Assembly (NCBI GenBank): GCA_937880175.1
Contig: CALFLO010000013.1
Span: 1 to 46,273 of the forward strand
Source: an uncultured Gluconobacter sp.
Lineage (GTDB): Bacteria > Pseudomonadota > Alphaproteobacteria > Acetobacterales > Acetobacteraceae
Direction of reading: 5' to 3'
DNA length: 46,273 nt
Both the position numbers and the translations under genes were made by a program. Within the stretch, counting starts at the first letter, position 1; each line of letters starts with the position of its first letter. The notes beneath the pieces are model-generated. The model saw nothing but the letters and a program-made list of their open reading frames with translations. It had not been told where the DNA came from and searched no databases. Shown one piece after another: positions 32,168-40,791 of this stretch.

Positions 32168-33110
32168 GACACTCCTGAAGCTGCATCACCTGCATCTGGA
32201 ACTTCCGAACGGGACAGCCCTGCTCGAAGACGTGTCCCTGACCGTGCGGCGCGGGGATGCGCTGGGCGTGGTGGGAGAGTCCGGGTCGGGGAAGAGCCTG
32301 ACGGCTATGAGTGTCATGGGGTTGCTGCCGGGGCTGAAGGCTTCGGGCTCCATCCGTTTCGAGGGGCGCGAATTGCTGGGGCTGAAGGATCGGGAGTGGC
32401 GGCGTCTGCGTGGTGCGGGTATGGCCATGATCTTTCAGGACCCGATGACGGCGTTCCTGCCGGTCCGCTCCATTGGCGCGCAGATTGATGAACAGATCCG
32501 CCTGCATGAGCGTGTCAGCCGCCGTGAAGCGCGAGCGCGGACGGTGTGGCTGCTCGGGCGGATGGGAGTGCCTGATCCGGAAGCGGCGGCAAAACGCTAT
32601 CCACACCAGCTTTCCGGCGGTCTGCGGCAGCGCGCCATGATCGCGATGGCCCTGTCCTGTGATCCGGCACTTCTGATCGCGGATGAGCCGACCACGGCGC
32701 TCGATGTGACGGTGCAGGCGCAGATCCTGACGCTGCTGTGCGAAATCCGCGATAGCGGGGCAGGTGTGATGCTGATTACGCATGACATGGGCGTGGTGGC
32801 GCAGACCTGCACGCATGTGGCGGTCGTCTATTCTGGATTGGTGGTTGAACAGGGACCGGTTGCGGCGGTCATGGCGCGGCCGCTGCATCCCTATACGCAG
32901 GCCCTGCTGGAGGCGATTCCGCCGCTGGATGGTCCGAGGCCGGAGGCGCTGCCGACCATTCCGGGGCGCCCCCCGGTTCCGGATGCGCGGCCGGAGGGCT
33001 GTGTTTTCGCCCCGCGCTGCCGGTACGTCCGACCGGACTGTGCTGTGCGTCCTGCGCTGCGGGAACCGGAAGAAGGGCGGCGCGTGGCCTGCGTGCTGTA
33101 CGACGCATGA
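32157..33110 (+). CDS. Dpp/Opp-type ABC ATPase (DppD-like)
   Basis: This 317-residue ATPase has Walker A GESGSGKS (about 39-46), Q-loop FQDPMTAF, signature LSGGLRQRAMIAMAL, Walker B LLIADEPTTALD, and the C-terminal oligopeptide-ABC region with a four-cysteine pattern (CVFAPRCRY...DCAVRP...ACVL), a [4Fe-4S]-type site in the DppD/OppD family. ATG 32157 is chosen because GGAGGGG precedes it; the long upstream extension overlaps the permease. It overlaps the next gene by 4 bp. Confidence 0.92.
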   Translation: MGAETLLKLHHLHLELPNGTALLEDVSLTVRRGDALGVVGESGSGKSLTAMSVMGLLPGLKASGSIRFEGRELLGLKDREWRRLRGAGMAMIFQDPMTAFLPVRSIGAQIDEQIRLHERVSRREARARTVWLLGRMGVPDPEAAAKRYPHQLSGGLRQRAMIAMALSCDPALLIADEPTTALDVTVQAQILTLLCEIRDSGAGVMLITHDMGVVAQTCTHVAVVYSGLVVEQGPVAAVMARPLHPYTQALLEAIPPLDGPRPEALPTIPGRPPVPDARPEGCVFAPRCRYVRPDCAVRPALREPEEGRRVACVLYDA

Positions 33111-34039
33111 CCATCCTGCTTGAAGCGAGAAACCTCAGCAAACATTACCGCCTGTCGCACGGGCAGACCCTGCGGGCCGTGAGCGATGTGTCGCTGGCCG
33201 TGCATCGCGGGGAGGCTCTGGCGCTGGTCGGGGAGTCCGGCTGTGGCAAGTCCACGCTGGGCCGGACACTGATCGGGCTGGGCGCACCGAGTTCGGGAGA
33301 GGTTTTCTTTGAGGGCGAGCGGATTTCCGGCCTGTCGGATCGGGCGCTGCGCCGCTGGCGACCACGGATGCAGATGGTGTTTCAGGACTCGTCCTCGACG
33401 TTCAATCCGCGCCGCACCATCGGCGAGACGCTGGCGGAACCGATGCGGATCCATGGACGCACCGGCATGGCAGAGCGGATCGGGGCGCTGCTGGAGCAGG
33501 TTGGTCTGTCTTCGTCTGTTCTGTCCCGCTATCCGCATGAGTTTTCGGGTGGGCAGCGGCAGCGTCTGAATATTGCGCGGGCGTTGATGCTGGGGCCGGA
33601 TCTTCTGGTGGCGGATGAGCCGACATCGGCGCTCGATGTGTCGGTGCAGGCGCAGATCGTGAATCTGTTGCGGGAATTGCGCAATTCGCTGGGTGTGGCG
33701 TGCGTGTTCATCTCCCATGATCTGGCGGTCGTGCGGCAGATGGCGGACCGGATTGCCGTCATGTATCTGGGGCGGATCGTGGAGGAAGGGGACGTGCTGG
33801 CGGTTCTGCAGGCCCCGGCCCATCCCTATACGCGGGCGTTGCTGGATGCGGTGCCCCGTCCGGACCGGCCCTTGCCGCCGCCGCTCAAAGGCGACGTGCC
33901 AAGCCCGATCAATCCGCCGCAGGGCTGTGCGTTTCATACGCGCTGCCCGCTGGCCCAGCCGCGATGCGCGCAGGAACGGCCGGAGCTTCGGACGGTCGGG
34001 GAAGGGCGGACGGTCGCCTGTCATTATCCGCTGCTCTAG
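33107..34039 (+). CDS. Dpp/Opp-type ABC ATPase (DppF-like)
   Basis: This 310-residue ATPase has Walker A GESGCGKST (about 41-49), FQDSSSTFNPRRTIGE, signature FSGGQRQRLNIARAL, Walker B LLVADEPTSALD, and the C-terminal oligopeptide-ABC region (CAFHTRCPLAQPRCAQE, CHYP). Its ATG overlaps the previous stop (ATGA). It is last in the transporter operon; xdhA starts 104 bp later in the same direction, so readthrough into xdhABC is possible. No terminator is visible between them. Confidence 0.92.
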   Translation: MTILLEARNLSKHYRLSHGQTLRAVSDVSLAVHRGEALALVGESGCGKSTLGRTLIGLGAPSSGEVFFEGERISGLSDRALRRWRPRMQMVFQDSSSTFNPRRTIGETLAEPMRIHGRTGMAERIGALLEQVGLSSSVLSRYPHEFSGGQRQRLNIARALMLGPDLLVADEPTSALDVSVQAQIVNLLRELRNSLGVACVFISHDLAVVRQMADRIAVMYLGRIVEEGDVLAVLQAPAHPYTRALLDAVPRPDRPLPPPLKGDVPSPINPPQGCAFHTRCPLAQPRCAQERPELRTVGEGRTVACHYPLL

Positions 34040-34142
34040 AAAAAGCAACGCTTCGTGCAGATCTTGGATATAGACGGCAACGCCTGCGGTGTTGCACAGA
34101 ACTCTGCACGCCCCCTCGTATTTTTGCCTGAGATTTCGCCCG

Positions 34143-35603
34143 ATGCGCCAGACCATCCGCTTTTATCTGGGGGAAGACCTCTGCACACTCAGGGATCTGT
34201 CCCCGACGCTGACCCTGCTGGACTGGCTGCGTGACCGTGGCCGGACCGGCACCAAGGAAGGCTGCAATGAAGGCGATTGCGGGGCCTGTACGGTGCTGGT
34301 CGTCCGGCTTGAAGATGCGCGGCTGAACTGGCGGGCGGTCAATGCGTGCATCCAGTTCGTCAGTATGCTGGACGGCGCGCAGGTCTATACGATCGAAGAC
34401 TTGGGAACGGCTGATGCGCCGCATCCCGTGCAGACAGCCATGGTCGAGCAGCATGGCTCGCAATGCGGGTTCTGTACGCCGGGTTTCGTCATGTCGATGG
34501 CGGCCTATCGCAAGACCGAAGGGGCCTCGGCGGACGATCAGGCCATTGATGACGCACTGGCCGGCAATCTGTGCCGCTGCACCGGCTATGCTCCGATCGT
34601 GCGGGCCATGAAACAGGCGATGGCGGCGGGGCCAGACCGTTTCGATGCGCAGGTGGAGGCGATTGCCGCGCGTCTGACAGCGTTGCAAGACGGCGAGAGC
34701 GTGCGGCTTGAAGGCGCTGAGGGCATGCTCAGTATTCCGGCGTCTGTGGATGATCTGGCGGAGATCCTGCTGGCCGATCCGGAGGCAACCATTGTTGCGG
34801 GCGCCACGGATGTGGGGCTTTGGGTGACGAAGGGGATGCGTCGCCTGAAGCATGTCGTGCCCATCGGGCGGGTGCCGGAACTGCGGGCTTTGACCAGAAC
34901 GCCCGAGGGACTGCGGATCGGGGCAGCGGTGACGTATCAGGACTCGCGTATGGCCATTGCGGAATTGCTGCCGGATGCCGGGGAAATGATCCGTCGTCTG
35001 GGCTCTACGCAGGTGCGGAACAGCGCGACGGTGTGTGGTAATATCGCCAATGGCTCCCCGATCGGGGACGGGCCGCCGATGTTCATTGCGGCCAATGCGA
35101 CGCTGCATCTGCGGCGCGGGGCGGAGCGTCGGTCCATCGCGCTGGAAGATTATTTCATCGCTTACGGAAAGCAGGACCGGCAGCCCGGCGAGTTCGTGGA
35201 GGCCCTGACCATTCCTGTTCCCGCGCGGGGTGCGCAGTTCCGCGCTTACAAGATTTCCAAGCGCTTCGATCAGGACATTTCCGCCGTTCTGGGCGCTTTC
35301 ATGATCGAGAGGGACGATCAGGGCCGGATTACTGCGGTCCGGCTGGCCTATGGCGGTATGGCCGCGACCCCGAAGCGGGCATCGGGTGCGGAAGCGGCGC
35401 TGATTGGGCGGGTCTGGGATGAAGACGCGCTGGCGGCAGCGCGGGCGGCGGTTCTGGAAGATTTCGCCCCGCTGACCGATATGCGGGCGAGTGCCTGGTA
35501 TCGGCAGACCGTGGCCGCCAACCTGCTGACGCGATTTTTTGAAGAAACGACGGGCGGTGTGCAGGCGCGTCTCGCCCGGACGGGAGGGTTGGTCCATGTC
35601 TGA
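34143..35603 (+). CDS. xdhA: Xanthine dehydrogenase small subunit (2x[2Fe-2S], FAD)
   Basis: This 486-residue protein has an N-terminal plant-type [2Fe-2S] domain (C41, C46, C49, C69), a second [2Fe-2S] domain (C108, C111, C144, C146: CGFCTPG and CRCTGY), and then the FAD-binding domain (ATIVAGATDVGLWV, GNIANGSPIGDGPP). A CO-dehydrogenase-flavoprotein C-terminal domain follows. It passes electrons from the Mo subunit to NAD+. ATG 34143 is used; the ORF extends to 34089 but the family starts at the beta strand IRFYLG. It overlaps xdhB by 8 bp. Confidence 0.95.
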   Translation: MRQTIRFYLGEDLCTLRDLSPTLTLLDWLRDRGRTGTKEGCNEGDCGACTVLVVRLEDARLNWRAVNACIQFVSMLDGAQVYTIEDLGTADAPHPVQTAMVEQHGSQCGFCTPGFVMSMAAYRKTEGASADDQAIDDALAGNLCRCTGYAPIVRAMKQAMAAGPDRFDAQVEAIAARLTALQDGESVRLEGAEGMLSIPASVDDLAEILLADPEATIVAGATDVGLWVTKGMRRLKHVVPIGRVPELRALTRTPEGLRIGAAVTYQDSRMAIAELLPDAGEMIRRLGSTQVRNSATVCGNIANGSPIGDGPPMFIAANATLHLRRGAERRSIALEDYFIAYGKQDRQPGEFVEALTIPVPARGAQFRAYKISKRFDQDISAVLGAFMIERDDQGRITAVRLAYGGMAATPKRASGAEAALIGRVWDEDALAAARAAVLEDFAPLTDMRASAWYRQTVAANLLTRFFEETTGGVQARLARTGGLVHV

Positions 35604-37911
35604 TCTCGCTCCGGGTGCCGCTTCGACCAGCATGAAGCATGAAAGTGCGCTGCTGCATGTGACGGGGCAGGCAGCATATATTGATGATCTGCCTGAACCA
35701 CGTGGCACGCTGCATCTCGTGCCAGGGCTGAGCACGAAGGCTCATGCGCGGATCGTGTCGATGGATCTGGACGCCGTCCGCGCCGCGCCGGGTGTCGTTT
35801 GCGTGCTGACGGCGCAGGATGTGCCGGGGGAGAACCAGATCAGCCCGGTGCATCGGGAGGACGAACCGCTTCTGGCGACGGATCATGTCCATTTCTGGGG
35901 GCAGACGATATTCGCCGTGGTGGCAACCTCGCGTCAGGCGGCGCGGCAGGCGGCGCGGCTGGCGAAGATCGAATATGAGGAAAAGCCTGCGATCCTGAAT
36001 ATCGCGCAGGCGCGGGAGAATGGCAGCCCGATGGTCTGGCGCTCCCTGACCATGCAGCGCGGTGATGTGGAACGTGGTCTGAAAGCCGCGCCGCGCCGCC
36101 TGTCGGGGCAGATTGAGATTGGCGGACAGGAGCATTTCTATCTGGAAGGACAGGCCGCGCTCGCCCAGCCCGGAGAGGCCGGGGAAATGCGTGTCTGGTC
36201 GTCCACGCAGCATCCATCTGAGACACAGCACCTCGTTGCGGCCGTGTTGGGGCGGCCGCATCATCTGGTCACGACGGAAGTCCGGCGTATGGGGGGTGCG
36301 TTCGGTGGCAAGGAGACGCAGGCCAACGCCTGGGCCTGTCTGGCCGCCATCGCCGCCGACCGGACGAGGCAGGCCGTCAAGGCGCGTCTGGACCGTGATG
36401 ATGATATGATGGCGACCGGGAAGCGGCATGACTTCCTGATCGACTATGACGTCGGCTTCACGGACGAGGGCGATATTCTGGCCGTGGACATGGTTCTGGC
36501 GGCGCGGTGTGGCTGGGCGGCGGATCTGTCCGGACCGGTGACGGACCGGGCGCTGTTTCACGCCGACAACGCCTATTTCTATCCGGATGTACGGCTGAAA
36601 TCCGAGCCGTTGCGGACCAATACCCAGTCCAACACCGCCTATCGTGGTTTTGGTGGCCCACAGGGGATTGTGGCGGCGGAACGTGTGATCGAAGAAGTCG
36701 CGTTTGCAACCGGGCTTGATCCCGTGACGGTCCGTCTGCGGAATGTTTACGGGACGGGGACGCGCAATCTCACGCCGTATCACATGACGGTTGAGGACTC
36801 GATTACAGCGGAGATCATCACGAAGCTGGTCGCGCGCTGTGACTATCAGGCGCGCAAGGCCGAAATCCGGGCGTTCAACCGCACCAGTCGCATCATCCGT
36901 CGCGGCATTGCGCTGACGCCGGTGAAGTTCGGGATTTCCTTTACCGCCACGCATTACAATCAGGCCGGCGCGCTGGTGCATGTCTATACGGACGGCTCGG
37001 TTCAGGTGAACCACGGCGGGACGGAAATGGGGCAAGGGCTGCACACCAAGATGGTGCAGATCGTCCTGCGCGAATTCGGCCTGACGGCGGATCGTGTCCG
37101 CATCACGGCCACGACGACTGGAAAGGTACCGAATACGTCCGCCACGGCAGCATCTTCCGGGGCGGATCTGAACGGCATGGCGGTGCTGGACGCGGTGCAC
37201 AAGATCAAGGATCGGATGATCACGTTCGCTGCTGAAAAATGGGGCGTGGCGGCCGAAGACATTCATTTCCGGCCTGATGGCGTACATGTCGGCGCGGAGG
37301 TCATGACCTTCCAGCAACTCGCCTGGCAGGTCTATTTCGCGCGGGTCTCGCTGTCCTCGAACGGGTTTTACAAAACGCCGAAGATTTCCTGGAATCCCGA
37401 GACCGGGCGCGGACGGCCGTTCTTCTATTTCGCCTATGGCGCGGCCTGTGCGGAAGTCTCGGTTGATCTGCTGACGGGTGAGCACAGCATCGACCGCGTG
37501 GATATCCTGCATGACGCCGGGCAGTCCCTGAATCCGGACATCGATATCGGGCAGATCGAAGGCGGGTTCGTGCAGGGCGCGGGCTGGCTGACGACGGAGG
37601 AACTGGTCTGGGATGGGGCCGGACGTCTACGGACGCATGCCCCCAGCACCTACAAGATCCCGGCCTGTTCCGACCGGCCGCGGATTTTCAATGTGGAACT
37701 GCTGGAAAACGCGCCGAACCGAGAGGAGACGATTTTCCGTTCCAAGGCCGTCGGAGAGCCGCCTTTCGTGCATGGGGTCGCGGTTTTGCAGGCCATTTCA
37801 GACGCGATTGCCAGTCTGGACGACTACCGGACCTGCCCGAAGCTTGACGCACCGGCCACGCCTGAGCGGGTTCTGAAAACCCTCATGGCATTGCAGGATC
37901 GGGCTGGCTGA
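35596..37911 (+). CDS. xdhB: Xanthine dehydrogenase large subunit (molybdopterin)
   Basis: This 771-residue protein has the a/b hammerhead domain at the start (TGQAAYIDDLPEPRGTLH) and the Mo-cofactor domains. Active-site blocks are visible: MGGAFGGKETQ (about 232-242, with the conserved Glu), NTAYRGFGGPQG (about 345-356, with the purine-orienting Arg) and VGEPPFVHG (catalytic Glu, about 720). It hydroxylates hypoxanthine and xanthine to urate. GGGAGGG precedes the ATG. It is cytoplasmic and forms an XdhA2B2 heterotetramer. Assembly requires XdhC, encoded next. Confidence 0.95.
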   Translation: MSDLAPGAASTSMKHESALLHVTGQAAYIDDLPEPRGTLHLVPGLSTKAHARIVSMDLDAVRAAPGVVCVLTAQDVPGENQISPVHREDEPLLATDHVHFWGQTIFAVVATSRQAARQAARLAKIEYEEKPAILNIAQARENGSPMVWRSLTMQRGDVERGLKAAPRRLSGQIEIGGQEHFYLEGQAALAQPGEAGEMRVWSSTQHPSETQHLVAAVLGRPHHLVTTEVRRMGGAFGGKETQANAWACLAAIAADRTRQAVKARLDRDDDMMATGKRHDFLIDYDVGFTDEGDILAVDMVLAARCGWAADLSGPVTDRALFHADNAYFYPDVRLKSEPLRTNTQSNTAYRGFGGPQGIVAAERVIEEVAFATGLDPVTVRLRNVYGTGTRNLTPYHMTVEDSITAEIITKLVARCDYQARKAEIRAFNRTSRIIRRGIALTPVKFGISFTATHYNQAGALVHVYTDGSVQVNHGGTEMGQGLHTKMVQIVLREFGLTADRVRITATTTGKVPNTSATAASSGADLNGMAVLDAVHKIKDRMITFAAEKWGVAAEDIHFRPDGVHVGAEVMTFQQLAWQVYFARVSLSSNGFYKTPKISWNPETGRGRPFFYFAYGAACAEVSVDLLTGEHSIDRVDILHDAGQSLNPDIDIGQIEGGFVQGAGWLTTEELVWDGAGRLRTHAPSTYKIPACSDRPRIFNVELLENAPNREETIFRSKAVGEPPFVHGVAVLQAISDAIASLDDYRTCPKLDAPATPERVLKTLMALQDRAG

Positions 37912-37913
37912 CC

Positions 37914-38786
37914 ATGCTGGCGGATGTTCTGCGCTGGCGGCGGGAGGGGCAGGAGATGGTGCGCCTGACCGTTATGCGCACCCGGGGTTCGACGCCACGG
38001 GAAGAGGGTGCGTTCATGCTCCTGACCCAAGCCGAGCAGATCGGCACGATCGGTGGCGGGCGTCTGGAATGGGATTGCATGGCGGAGGGGCGGGCGCTTC
38101 TGGCGTCGGGCGGCGCGCCGATTGAGCGCCATATTCCGCTGGGTCCGGCCATCAACCAGTGTTGCGGCGGGGCCGTGACGATCCGCATCGCGCGCGTGGA
38201 GGATGCCGGGGCTTTGGAGGCGGAAATCCGCACGGAACGGGAAAAGCTGCCGCAACTGCTGCTGTTTGGTGCGGGGCATGTCGGGCGGGCGTTGGCACGC
38301 GCGCTGGCGCTTCTGCCGCTGCGGCTGGCCTGGGTGGATGCGCGCGAAGAAGAGTTCGGCGTCGTCCCGCCGGGCGTTGAGGCGCATGTTACGGAACGCT
38401 GGGAAGGTCTTCTGAACGCGGCTCCTGCCGGATCAGGCGTGCTGGTGCTGACCCAGAGCCATACGCTCGATGCGCTCATCACGGGCGCTGCGCTGGAGCG
38501 TGGGGATCTGCGCTATGTCGGCATGATCGGGTCCCGCACGAAGCGCAGACGGTTCGAAAGCGCGTTCCGTCAGATCGACATTTCGCAGGAGCGGATCGAC
38601 ACGCTTGTCTGTCCGATCGGGGATTTCGGGGTGAGGGACAAGCGGCCCGAGGTGATCGCGACTTTCGTGACGGCGGAAGTCGCCGCCCGGATGCTGTGCG
38701 AGACAGAATCGTATAAGGGCGCAGGGGTTTCGGAGACGGGTATTTCAGATATTGATGATGTTACATTCGCCCCAATCCTGTCATAA
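37914..38786 (+). CDS. xdhC: XdhC, molybdenum-cofactor insertion factor for xanthine dehydrogenase
   Basis: This 290-residue protein has the XdhC_CoxI N-terminal domain (TRGSTPREEGAFML, GTIGGGRLEWD, NQCCGGAVTI) and a Rossmann-like C-terminal domain (LLFGAGHVGRALARAL, RYVGMIGSRTKRRRF, PIGDFGVRDKRPEVIA). XdhC binds and sulfurates the Mo cofactor and delivers it to XdhB. It begins 2 bp after xdhB. No guanine deaminase, uricase or purine permease follows, so the pathway beyond urate is not encoded here. Confidence 0.93.
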   Translation: MLADVLRWRREGQEMVRLTVMRTRGSTPREEGAFMLLTQAEQIGTIGGGRLEWDCMAEGRALLASGGAPIERHIPLGPAINQCCGGAVTIRIARVEDAGALEAEIRTEREKLPQLLLFGAGHVGRALARALALLPLRLAWVDAREEEFGVVPPGVEAHVTERWEGLLNAAPAGSGVLVLTQSHTLDALITGAALERGDLRYVGMIGSRTKRRRFESAFRQIDISQERIDTLVCPIGDFGVRDKRPEVIATFVTAEVAARMLCETESYKGAGVSETGISDIDDVTFAPILS

Positions 38787-38891
38787 AGTCTGAGCCTGCA
38801 AGGGCGGAGTTCCTTCACTTTTCGGGTGTCACGGAAAGTTGATGTAACGGTGGGTGCGTCGGTGTCGCTCCTTCTGCTTATCCTCCCCCGC

Positions 38892-40454
38892 ATGAGCATG
38901 CAGCACCGGACGCAGCGGACTTCTGAAGTCCCGACTTTCTCTCCAGCCCCTCTCACAGGCCGAAGGAAAAGATCCCGGATTTCCCGTTTCTGTCAGGCCG
39001 GGCTGGCACTGGGTGCGCTGACATCTGGCGTGCTGGCAGCGGGGGCCGTTTCCGCGCAGGCTGCGCCTACGGTCAGCACCGCGCTGACGCCGGCGCTCCA
39101 GCCCGCGAGCCTGCCCGCGGCTGACACGGCCTTCGTGGACGATCTGGAAAAACGCACGTTCAACTGGTTCTGGGAGACCGGAAACCCGAAGAACGGTCTG
39201 GTCCCGGACCGGGCGCCGCTTCCCAATGGTGCGGCGAGCATTGCCAGCGTCGGGTTCGGTCTGACGGCTTACGGGATTGGCGTGGAGCGGCATTACATCA
39301 CCCGCCAGCAGGCCGTGGACCGGACGCTCACGACACTGCGCTTCCTTGTCGGCCTGCCGCAGAATGATCACGTGTCGGGCGCTGCGGGCTATAAGGGTTT
39401 CTTCTACCATTTCCTTGACCCCAACACCGGCCTGCGTGTCGCGGACTGGTCCGAACTGTCCAGCATCGATACCGCGCTGCTGATGGGCGGTGTGCTGTTC
39501 TCGCAGTCCTATTTCGATCATGACACGCCGCAGGAGAAGGAAATCCGCGACATCGCGGACACCCTGTATCGCCGGATCGACTGGACCTGGATGAAGGCGC
39601 ATGGCCCCTGGCTCAGCATGGGCTGGATGCCGCCACATACGTTCCTGCCGAGCGACTGGAAGGGCTATAACGAGGGCCTCATCATTTATCTTCAGGCGCT
39701 CGGCTCACCGACGCATCCCCTCCCGGCCGAGACCTGGAAGGCGTGGACTGCGACCTACGAAAACCAGTGGGGCGACTTTCAGGGCCACAAGCTGCTGAAT
39801 TTCGCGCCGATGTTCGGCCATCAGTACAGCGAATCCTGGATCGATTTCCGGGGCGTTCAGGATGCCTGGGACCGCGCCCATAACGTCGATTATTTCCAGA
39901 ATGGCCGTGAAGCCGCCTATGCCCAGCGGGCCTATGCGCAGGCCAATCCGGGCGACTGGAAGGATTACGGCCCCAATATCTGGGGGTTGACGGCCTGTGA
40001 TGGTCCGGGCGATGCGCAGCAGGTCTATGACGGCAAGAAGCGCCATTATCTGGCCTATAGCGCGCGTGGCGCGGGGCGGGACTACATCCTTGATGACGGC
40101 ACGATCGCGCCGACGGCCGTGGGCGGGTCCATCGCTTTCGCGCCGGAAATCGCTCTGCCCGCGCTCAAGGAAATGCGCGCCCGTTACGGGGACCGGATTT
40201 ACAACAAATACGGCTTCCTCGATGCGTTCAATCCGTCCTTTGCAGATCAGAAAAGCTACTGGGTGGACGGGCAGCAGCTCGGCATCGATCAGGGTCCGAT
40301 CCTGCTGATGCTGGAAAACTGGCGCAGTGGTCTCGTGTGGAACACGATGAAAAAGAACGCCTATCTGCGGACCGGGCTGGAGCGCGCGGGTTTCGAAGGC
40401 GGATGGATGCGGACCAAGACGGCGACGTCCAAGCCGGTCGGCCAGTCACTCTGA
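38892..40454 (+). CDS. Secreted glycoamylase-like (PF10091) glycoside hydrolase
   Basis: This protein of about 520 residues has an N-terminal export signal (RRKRSRISRFCQAGLALGALTSGVLAAGAVSAQA, with a long basic lead). The catalytic (alpha/alpha)6 domain begins at FVDDLEKRTFNWFWETGNPKNGLVPDR and includes SIASVGFGLTAYGIGVER, HQYSESWIDFRG, DGPGD and YWVDGQQLGIDQGPILLMLENW. Members of this family include the GH144 endo-beta-1,2-glucanases, so a periplasmic glucan-degrading role is likely. The start is unsure: ATG 38892 or 38898, or GTG 38826, none with a good Shine-Dalgarno. It is a single gene. Confidence 0.8.
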   Translation: MSMQHRTQRTSEVPTFSPAPLTGRRKRSRISRFCQAGLALGALTSGVLAAGAVSAQAAPTVSTALTPALQPASLPAADTAFVDDLEKRTFNWFWETGNPKNGLVPDRAPLPNGAASIASVGFGLTAYGIGVERHYITRQQAVDRTLTTLRFLVGLPQNDHVSGAAGYKGFFYHFLDPNTGLRVADWSELSSIDTALLMGGVLFSQSYFDHDTPQEKEIRDIADTLYRRIDWTWMKAHGPWLSMGWMPPHTFLPSDWKGYNEGLIIYLQALGSPTHPLPAETWKAWTATYENQWGDFQGHKLLNFAPMFGHQYSESWIDFRGVQDAWDRAHNVDYFQNGREAAYAQRAYAQANPGDWKDYGPNIWGLTACDGPGDAQQVYDGKKRHYLAYSARGAGRDYILDDGTIAPTAVGGSIAFAPEIALPALKEMRARYGDRIYNKYGFLDAFNPSFADQKSYWVDGQQLGIDQGPILLMLENWRSGLVWNTMKKNAYLRTGLERAGFEGGWMRTKTATSKPVGQSL

Positions 40455-40539
40455 TCTGAACTCTCATGAACCGGAGTTGCATCGGAAGCGTTTCTCACCG
40501 ATCACTGATGACAGAGCATCTTTGTGAAAGGAGAGCACC

Positions 40540-40722
40540 ATGCGTCTCATTCTTGCCCTGCTTCTGCCCTGGCTCCAGTTCTTCACCATTGGCCGTCCGT
40601 TTGCCGGTCTGGTGTGCCTCATCCTTCAGATCACGGTGATCGGCTGGATCCCGGCTGCCATCTGGTCGGTCTATGCGCTGAGCCAGTACAACACCGATCG
40701 CAAGATCGCCGGTCGCGGCTGA
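40540..40722 (+). CDS. yqaE: YqaE/Pmp3-family small membrane peptide
   Basis: This 60-residue protein has two hydrophobic segments and the family signature GRPFAGLVCLILQITVIGWIPAAIWSVYAL. YqaE/Pmp3 peptides sit in the inner membrane and are induced by salt or membrane stress. A strong AAAGGAG lies 6 nt before ATG 40540. It ends just before a bidirectional terminator. Confidence 0.85.
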   Translation: MRLILALLLPWLQFFTIGRPFAGLVCLILQITVIGWIPAAIWSVYALSQYNTDRKIAGRG

Positions 40723-40735
40723 CGCGCCGGACGTG

Positions 40736-40773
40736 AAAAAGCCCCCGTTCTGGCAAGGAACGGGGGCTTTTTT
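40736..40773. terminator. Bidirectional intrinsic terminator
   Basis: GCCCCCGTTC (40741-40750), loop TGGCAAG, GAACGGGGGC (40758-40767), with TTTTTT after on the plus strand and AAAAA before it (TTTTT on the minus strand). It ends both yqaE and the convergent sugar transporter gene. Confidence 0.95.
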
Positions 40774-40791
40774 AGGCCTTGGGGCCTGGGG

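Noticed and set aside
33909..35735. 608-residue minus-strand ORF across xdhA
   Set aside because: Shadow of the well-supported xdhA and the preceding ATPase gene; no protein-like features.
35329..37512. 727-residue minus-strand ORF across xdhB
   Set aside because: It is antisense to the clearly identified xdhB, has an Arg/His/Pro-rich composition with no domain, and arises from GC-rich codon third positions.
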